From Iris pallida (taxonomy: Eukaryota > Streptophyta > Magnoliopsida > Asparagales > Iridaceae), in contig JANAVB010044017.1 of the NCBI GenBank assembly GCA_029216955.1, forward strand, positions 2,668,559 to 2,732,558: a DNA stretch of 64,000 bases. The letters are read 5' to 3'. The notes beneath the pieces are model-generated. The model was not told where the DNA came from. It ran no database searches and worked only from the letters and a program-made list of their open reading frames with translations. Made by a program: the position numbers and the translations under genes. Below are positions 59,523 through 64,000 of this stretch, one piece after another (the first letter of the stretch is position 1; the number at the start of each line of letters is the position of its first letter).

Positions 59523-59665
59523 TCAATGCCCTTCTGCGCATGGTTTTTTGGTTGACGTGCAAAGTTCTTTTGTTGTTCCTTTCTTTTTTGGTGCGTGGCG
59601 CTTTTACTTGTATAGGCATCAGCTTTTTGCGCCTGATACATCAATAAAGTTCCCCTTCTCCAAAA

Positions 59666-59689
59666 ATATATATATATAAAGTGTGTATG
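59666..59689. repeat. Short (TA)n and TGTGCTATATATA tract at the 3' end of LINE D
   Basis: About 13 bp of TA, then AAAGTGTGTATGTGCTATATATA. The TGTGCTATATA word also punctuates the 20694-21667 array, which supports both being parts of one original TA tract. Confidence 0.8.
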
Positions 59690-60258
59690 TGCTATATATA
59701 CATATATATACATCACATGACACATAACAGTACCCACATGACACACATATACTTATATATACATTATATAGGATACACATATATGTATGTATATATAAAG
59801 AGAGGCACATGCACATGTACACTCAAATCTAACCATGTGTTTCATGAGATATCATGACACCACATTACATATCATATTTTGGACACGTGCCTAAAATCTC
59901 AACTCAAAAAAGATACGAAAATCTCTATGGGAATACGTGTCGAACACTTGGTGCACAAGTTTATGATACACCCAAGATACTCTACCAAACCTTGTCTGAA
60001 TCAAACCAAATTTCATAGGGAAGGCTAATATATATATATTAGAACATAATTAAGGAATTTCTAAGCTACTGTCATGTGTAATAGAGCATGTGCACCACAT
60101 GTATAGGAGTTTAAAAAACCCTAAATTGGTCTCATGTCCTTCCATATCATGGTACGACCTATACGTATCCATTTATGGACAAAAAATAGACACACACTAA
60201 CTAATCTACACTAGTTAGGCCTATCAAACCTAGTGTCAAATATTTGGTGTGCCATTCT
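59690..60258 (-). mobile_element. Element M LTR, U3-side fragment (second copy)
   Basis: Homologous along its length, in the same orientation, to 4190-4750 (for example CACATGACACATAACAGT, TTTCATGAGATATCATGACA, ATATTAGAACATAATTA). It follows (TA)n exactly as the other copy does. It stops near 60258, where copia RNase H begins, so the ~850 bp that continue to the LTR start in the left copy (4750-5597) are missing here. Confidence 0.8.
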
Positions 60259-60877
60259 CGGAAGCTTTCGCTATTTGACATGTACAAGACCAGATATTCT
60301 ATATGGAGTTGGATTCATTAGCCGCTATATGGAGTCACCAACAAATATCCATTTGAAGAGCTCCAAGAGGATTCTTCGCTATATCAAAGGTACATTTGAC
60401 TATCTTCTAATGATTTCAAGTTTGTCGGACATAGTGATAGTGATTGTGCCGTAGACTTTGATGATCAAAAGAGTACTAGCGGACTCACATTTCTTATGGG
60501 AGATATTGCTTTTACATAGTTCAAAAAAGCAGTCAATTGTGACACTGTCAACATGTGAGACCGAATACTTCATATGTTGTCATGTAATTTGGCTTAAAAG
60601 TATAATAAAGGAGCTTCACATGCCACAAGAGGAGCCAACGGAGATCTATGTCGATAATACTTCGATTATAGCTTTGGCGAAGAATTCGATCTTTTACGAT
60701 AGAAGCAAACATAACGACACAAGGTATCACTACATAAGTAAGTGTGTTGCAAGAAAGGAAGTAAAAATGAAGTAGTTAAAATCTCAAGACCAAGTCGCCG
60801 ACATCTTCACCAAGTCACTTAAGCAAGATGCTTTTTTCAAGTTAAGAAAACTACTTGGAGTTACAAATCAAGTTTAA
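60259..60877 (+). pseudogene. Ty1/copia RNase H, C-terminal remnant
   Basis: The last domain of a copia pol: SFRYLTCTRPDILYGVGFIS, SKRILRYIKGTFDYL, IVTLSTCETEYF, IYVDNTSIIALAKN, DRSKHNDTRYHYI, DQVADIFTKSLKQDAFFKL, ending LLGVTNQV with TAA at 60875. The gene is truncated at its 5' side by the junction with LTR sequence. A frameshift near 60420 and stops near 60515 (Trp codon) and 60772 show decay. Confidence 0.92.
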
Positions 60878-60884
60878 GGGAGAG

Positions 60885-61312
60885 TGTTGGAAAATAAACC
60901 ATATTTTATAACCATGTTTTTTTAGCTCAACAAATCTAGTTGGTCTACTACTACTGAACTTTGTTCATTAAGGATTTTTTTTAGTTTTGAGCTTAGTCTA
61001 TATTCTAGGATGTTCTATTCCTACAATATTCTTGATCATTTTAAAACATCTATCTTCTAGAGATATCCTAATATTATAATTATAAAAAAGTCTAGAATGA
61101 CCCATACTTTTATAATAAGTGTGTAGACTCTTCTAAGAGTCGTATAACTAGGGATGCTCTCACTTCATCTTGTACACAACAAAAATTACAAGCTTAGTGC
61201 TCATATAAAGTTTATTTCCTTCCATCCTTCTCTACAGCCAAATTGATCTTATCTCTATAATTTACTCCCTCGCAAATTTATTTCTCTTAGCTAGTTGGTC
61301 TACTACAATTCC
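60885..61312 (+). repeat. Ty1/copia 3' LTR (approximate end)
   Basis: Directly after the RNase H stop, a short purine run (AAGGGAGAG) leads to TGTTGGAAAATAAACC at 60885, a typical copia LTR start. The end is not clear; ACAATTCCA near 61312 is the best candidate from inverted similarity to TGTTGGAA. No second copy exists in the window to confirm it. Confidence 0.6.
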
Positions 61313-61380
61313 ACTAGGTAATAGGCCCATCCTCTTAGAGCCCCTCCCGTCTGTAACAAGTTATTACAGATTGCAAGAAG

Positions 61381-61538
61381 TACGTACCCTACTATCTTGC
61401 CCACGGTTTGTGACCGCGAACCCACATGGCCAAACCCCATTGGAAAGATATTCGATGGTGGGCCCAAGCAAATGGGGGTAATGGGATTTGTCCATGTGGG
61501 CCAGCGGTCACGCTCGCGGGCAAAATATTATTTCCGTA
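61381..61538. mobile_element. Foldback MITE, 158 bp, 7-8 bp TSD
   Basis: Two arms of about 65 bp are imperfect inverted complements (left TTGCCCACGG...GTGACCGCG...CCCACATGG; right CCATGTGGGCC...CGGTCACGC...CGCGGGCAA) around a short spacer. The ends are TACG...CGTA. The flanks GCAAGAAG (61373-61380) and GCAAGAAT (61539-61546) form a 7-8 bp TSD. The TSD length fits hAT-type transposition, but the termini are not the usual CA...TG, so the superfamily is left open. Confidence 0.8.
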
Positions 61539-61546
61539 GCAAGAAT

Positions 61547-62106
61547 TGGTAGCGAGGGACACATATACTGATAAAACTTTTTCAAGCTTTTGATTGATGT
61601 GTGATCACAAAGTTGACATACTTAATTATTTTTTAACAATGCTCTCGTGTATTCTTTGTCCATTGCATATATATCATTCACTTATAATTTTACAGAATTA
61701 AATTATATTTAAATGGGGTTCATCAAATTATGTATTTATTGCTCAATATATCTTCTATTGTTAGATCGTGAACTATTTACTATGTAGGTGGATGGATAAA
61801 ACCTCGAGTCGCAGGGCTCCTTCTCTTTACCTCTTCTTGACGAACCCCAGTCCGAGGAGTTTGGTGTCTCGAGAGAGTTGGAAACATCAGGTAGTAGGAC
61901 CCAAGAAATTAGTCCAAGTACGATTCATAGGATGGAAGGTCTGTCTTTGGGATAATATTAGCTTCTTTTTGAAGTCCAAAATTGCAAATCTATATATAAG
62001 TTTTAGAAAGAGAGCAAAATATGCTCCTTTAACTCTCTCAGTCGAATAATCAATGATAGTTGTATTTGGCTATTTATTCAATAAATATAGTCTATTTTTT
62101 TTATAA

Positions 62107-62111
<5 letters not shown>
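61547..62111. other. Intergenic stretch, nothing recognised
   Basis: AT-rich sequence with one short plus-strand frame (61768-62049) that has no similarity I recognise. No repeat pair within the window. Confidence 0.6.

Positions 62112-62193
<82 letters not shown>
62112..62193. repeat. (TA)n on the 3' side of the SINE
   Basis: About 82 bp of TA. In SINE orientation (minus) this is the tail side. Confidence 0.97.
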
Positions 62194-62195
<2 letters not shown>

Positions 62196-62289
62196 GACCC
62201 AGGTAAATTGTTTTCGGAATCGCTTCCACTGGGATTCGAATTCCTGACCACTCTGGCCGCATGCATCTCTCTTAACTACTAGGCTAGAG

Positions 62290-62293
<4 letters not shown>
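62194..62293 (-). mobile_element. tRNA-derived SINE within (TA)n
   Basis: On the minus strand the 100-bp unit starts TGATCTCTAGCCTAGTAGTTAAGAG without its last letters being otherwise notable: TAGCCTAGTAGTTAAGAG is an A box. GAATTCGAATCCCAGT, about 35 nt later, is a B box (RNA polymerase III internal promoter). It lacks a tRNA fold and continues past the B box for ~35 nt to ACAATTTACCTGGGTCCG, then (TA)n. That last stretch resembles the end of LINE B (CATTTACCAGGTTCC then A-run then (TA)n). A decayed tRNA gene is the alternative, but the non-tRNA 3' extension argues for a SINE. Confidence 0.7.

Positions 62294-62364
<71 letters not shown>
62294..62364. repeat. (TA)n on the 5' side of the SINE
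   Basis: About 71 bp of TA. Together with 62112-62193 it shows the SINE sits inside one TA tract. Confidence 0.97.
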
Positions 62365-62366
<2 letters not shown>

Positions 62367-62370
62367 CCAA

Positions 62371-62408
62371 ATCTGAGGGAACGCAATCGTGGTCCCTCGG
62401 AATCAGAT
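62371..62408. repeat. Small foldback next to (TA)n
   Basis: ATCTGAGGGA and TCCCTC-GGA-ATCAGAT form a near-perfect 38-bp foldback with a 12-nt loop. It could be the edge of a decayed foldback element. The rest of 62409-62640 shows nothing recognisable. Confidence 0.55.
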
Positions 62409-62640
62409 AGCTACGCACCTATCTAGTTGTGTGTCACTGTTCGTTTAATTATTAATTCGTCTAATCTTATTTTTTGTTATGCCTTAAATTTTCTTTCTTC
62501 CTTAATAATTATAATAATATTGTTTACAATTAAAAAAATTATTTGCATAATATTCTTTTTAGATAAAAATCCCTAATAAAATTTTTGAAATTGCATCTTA
62601 GATTTGACACATCACCTGACTAGCTGTCAATTTTGGGGGT

Positions 62641-63060
62641 ATGTAGCATATGCTAGAGCCACATGGCTCTTTCCATGAAAAAAAGGTCCCATTTCATGCC
62701 ACCTCACCCTTCCCTCTTCATTTTATACATTCTCTCTCTCTCTTTCTCTATCTCTCTCTCTCTCTTCATTCTACTTCTTCTCTTCCTCCACCTCTTCTCC
62801 TTTTCCTTCCCCTCTCCTTCTTCTCTTTCTTACTACTGCTACTACTGCCACTATTGCTACTGCTGCTGCTACTGTTGCCGCGCAGCTGCAGTCACCGTCG
62901 ACCACCGGCCGCCATCGTCGTCGGCCACGCCGCCGCCGATTATACCCCCTCGAGCATCATCTCCTCCTCCTCTTCTACTTTCCAAAACCTAGGTAAAACC
63001 CCCCATTTTCTTCTTCTTTCTCTTTCAATTTCAAATTTAGGTCAAAATTAGGTTTACGTA
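62641..63060 (+). other. CT-rich leader-like region with a Leu/Ser/Pro open frame
   Basis: A long pyrimidine tract with (CT)n runs (62726-62765), then (TAC/TGC)n, then a GC-richer stretch (62875-62945), followed by CCTAGGTAAA near 62990, which would be a good splice donor. A 133-codon frame (62650-63051) is low complexity (Leu/Ser runs) and not convincing as a protein. This composition is typical of a plant 5'UTR or first exon, or of an LTR's transcribed leader. It stops just before the LTR at 63074. Confidence 0.4.
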
Positions 63061-63073
63061 TATGAATGTATAT

Positions 63074-64000
63074 TGTCACCCCTGTTTTTCATTATATATA
63101 TTTTTCGTATATGTGTACGAAATTCTGACATTTATCAGGTGACCTGTATTTAGACTTGTCTTGCTTAATCTTGGCTTGGTTTAGTTTTGGTTTGTTCTTG
63201 GCTAGTCTTGGTTTGGTTCTACATGACATGTTGGCTTGGCTTGGTTTGGTTTAGGGTTGGGTTGAGATGAGTTGGCTTGGTATATAAATCAACTTCTCAT
63301 CTCTCTCCTCCATTATTACCATTTACTTCTTCTTCTTCATTTACTCCTCCCACCAAACCCTAGGCAAGTGCAACTTGATCCATGGATAACATAATGGAAC
63401 TCCATTTTTGTTTGTTCTATCTTCTTTTCTACATGATTCTAAGCATCTTTAGAACTTGAAATTTTTGGTTTTGATGGTTATATTTTTGTAGATCTAAGTT
63501 TTAAGCTTTTCTTATTTTTCTTGGTTTAGATCTCTAAAATATTGGTGTTTTCAAAAACTAATTATTCTATGTTATAGAAAATTTGATTTCGTGTAGTTTT
63601 GGCTTTTATTTCGCTTGATTTCGACTTCGGATGAGGAAGTTATGGTCATGGCGAGTTTTTTGGAACTTCCATGGCTGAACTTGCTGTTTAGGGACGACGA
63701 ACCCCATGTGCCGGAATTTCCATGTACCGAAACCCCCATGCGCCAGGGAGGCTATGCGTCGAGCGGCCATGCGCCATAAAGTCCCGACAAGGCATCCTTT
63801 GACTCCGAGCGTGTCATGCGCGTAGTTTCCCTACGTGCATGTACTGAAGACGTAATGTGAGTTTCCCATGCCCGGATGTGCAAAAATTCCCATGTGCGGA
63901 TGTGCAGGAATTTTCATGCACGGATGTGCAGGAATTTCCCATGCGCCGGAACTGTCCCGAGTTGACCATGCACCGGATTTGCTCTGTTTTACTGTTTTTG
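63074..64000 (+). mobile_element. Start of a gypsy LTR related to the Tekay-2 LTR (runs off the window)
   Basis: It begins TGTCACCCCTGTTTTTC, then TTTCGTATATGTGTACGAAA and ATTTATCAGGTGACC, aligning with the start of the Tekay-2 LTR read on its own strand (TGTCACTC..., ATTTATCAGGTGGACC). A TATATAAATC box lies at 63281-63290, in the same relative place as the Tekay-2 TATA. An array of CATGCGCC-type words starts near 63690. The preceding base context at 63069-63073 could hold the TSD, but the other end is not in the window. Confidence 0.85.
63690..63970. repeat. CATGCGCCGGAA-type array in the terminal LTR
   Basis: Degenerate 16-25 bp units built on CATG(C/T)GC(C/G)GGAATTTCC and GGATGTGCAGGAATTTC. 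It lies about 615 bp from the LTR start, the same distance at which Tekay-2 LTRs hold their own, differently worded array. Confidence 0.7.

Larger units (their letters stand above)
25723..59665 (+). mobile_element. LINE D: full-length family member split by two LTR retrotransposons
   Basis: Three blocks make one LINE: 25723-26938 (5' part), 44583-45830 (ORF1) and 55528-59665 (ORF1 tail, ORF2, 3'UTR), about 6.6 kb without insertions. The first gap is Tat-1 (TSD GAGTG at 26934-26938 and 44578-44582). The second is Tekay-2 (TSD AAGAC at 45826-45830, AAGAG at 55523-55527). The 3' end has the family hairpin, AATAAA, CCCCTTCTCC and a short (TA)n. It is the only copy here with the ORF1 domains and 5' region, and it is heavily decayed. 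Confidence 0.9.

Noticed and set aside
62194..62293. Functional tRNA gene
   Set aside because: A and B boxes are present, but acceptor, D and anticodon stems do not form, and a non-tRNA 3' extension follows; SINE is more likely.
62650..63051. Secreted or membrane protein suggested by a Leu-rich run
   Set aside because: The run comes from a CT/TAC/TGC pyrimidine-rich tract, with no other protein feature.

Overview
This window looks like the repeat-filled DNA of a plant nuclear genome, most likely an angiosperm. The evidence is the set of element families: L1-clade LINEs with a DUF4283/zinc-knuckle ORF1 and a zf-RVT tail on ORF2, chromodomain Ty3/gypsy, Tat/Ogre-like Ty3/gypsy with the PBS TGGCGACTCTGCTGGGGAC, and a Ty1/copia RNase H. 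The species cannot be named. I see no convincing host gene; only the CT-rich stretch at 62641-63060 could be the leader or first exon of one. Nothing bacterial or organellar is visible.

The layout is a nest of insertions, and it can be unpacked because several target-site duplications (TSDs) survive. Level 0 is an old minus-strand Ty3/gypsy element with giant LTRs (element M). Its 3' LTR ends at 5597, its gag pieces lie at 5900-6720 and 10988-11599, and its 5' LTR starts at 11870. That 5' LTR runs to a (TA)n tract at 15215 and appears to resume at 59690. Level 1: a 4.27-kb solo LTR (6721-10987, TSD CCTAC) splits the gag of M. LINE A (91-4110, minus) sits in the (TA)n of the left LTR. LINE B (15255-20694), LINE C (21668-25633) and LINE D (25723-59665) sit one after another in the (TA)n of the right LTR. 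Level 2: LINE D is split by Tat-1 (26939-44577, plus, TSD GAGTG) and by Tekay-2 (45831-55522, minus, TSD AAGAC/AAGAG). Level 3: Tat-1 is split by Tat-2 (32331-40285, minus, TSD CTTTG). To the right lie a decayed copia 3' end, a 158-bp foldback MITE, a tRNA-derived SINE between two (TA)n tracts, a CT-rich leader-like stretch, and the start of another gypsy LTR at 63074.

Almost every coding region is broken. LINE C is the best preserved (one frameshift and one nonsense codon across ORF2). The two Tat elements share the same PBS, the same polypurine tract and the same 3-nt LTR-PBS gap. Tat-1 has no integrase and Tat-2 has no pol at all, so both look non-autonomous.

The two most unusual signals are these. 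(1) All four LINEs and the SINE lie between (TA)n tracts, and the SINE's last bases before its (TA)n resemble the last bases of LINE B; this suggests a (TA)n-targeted LINE/SINE partnership. (2) The Tat elements carry arrays of short hairpins whose loops stay nearly constant while the arms differ from hairpin to hairpin yet remain complementary.
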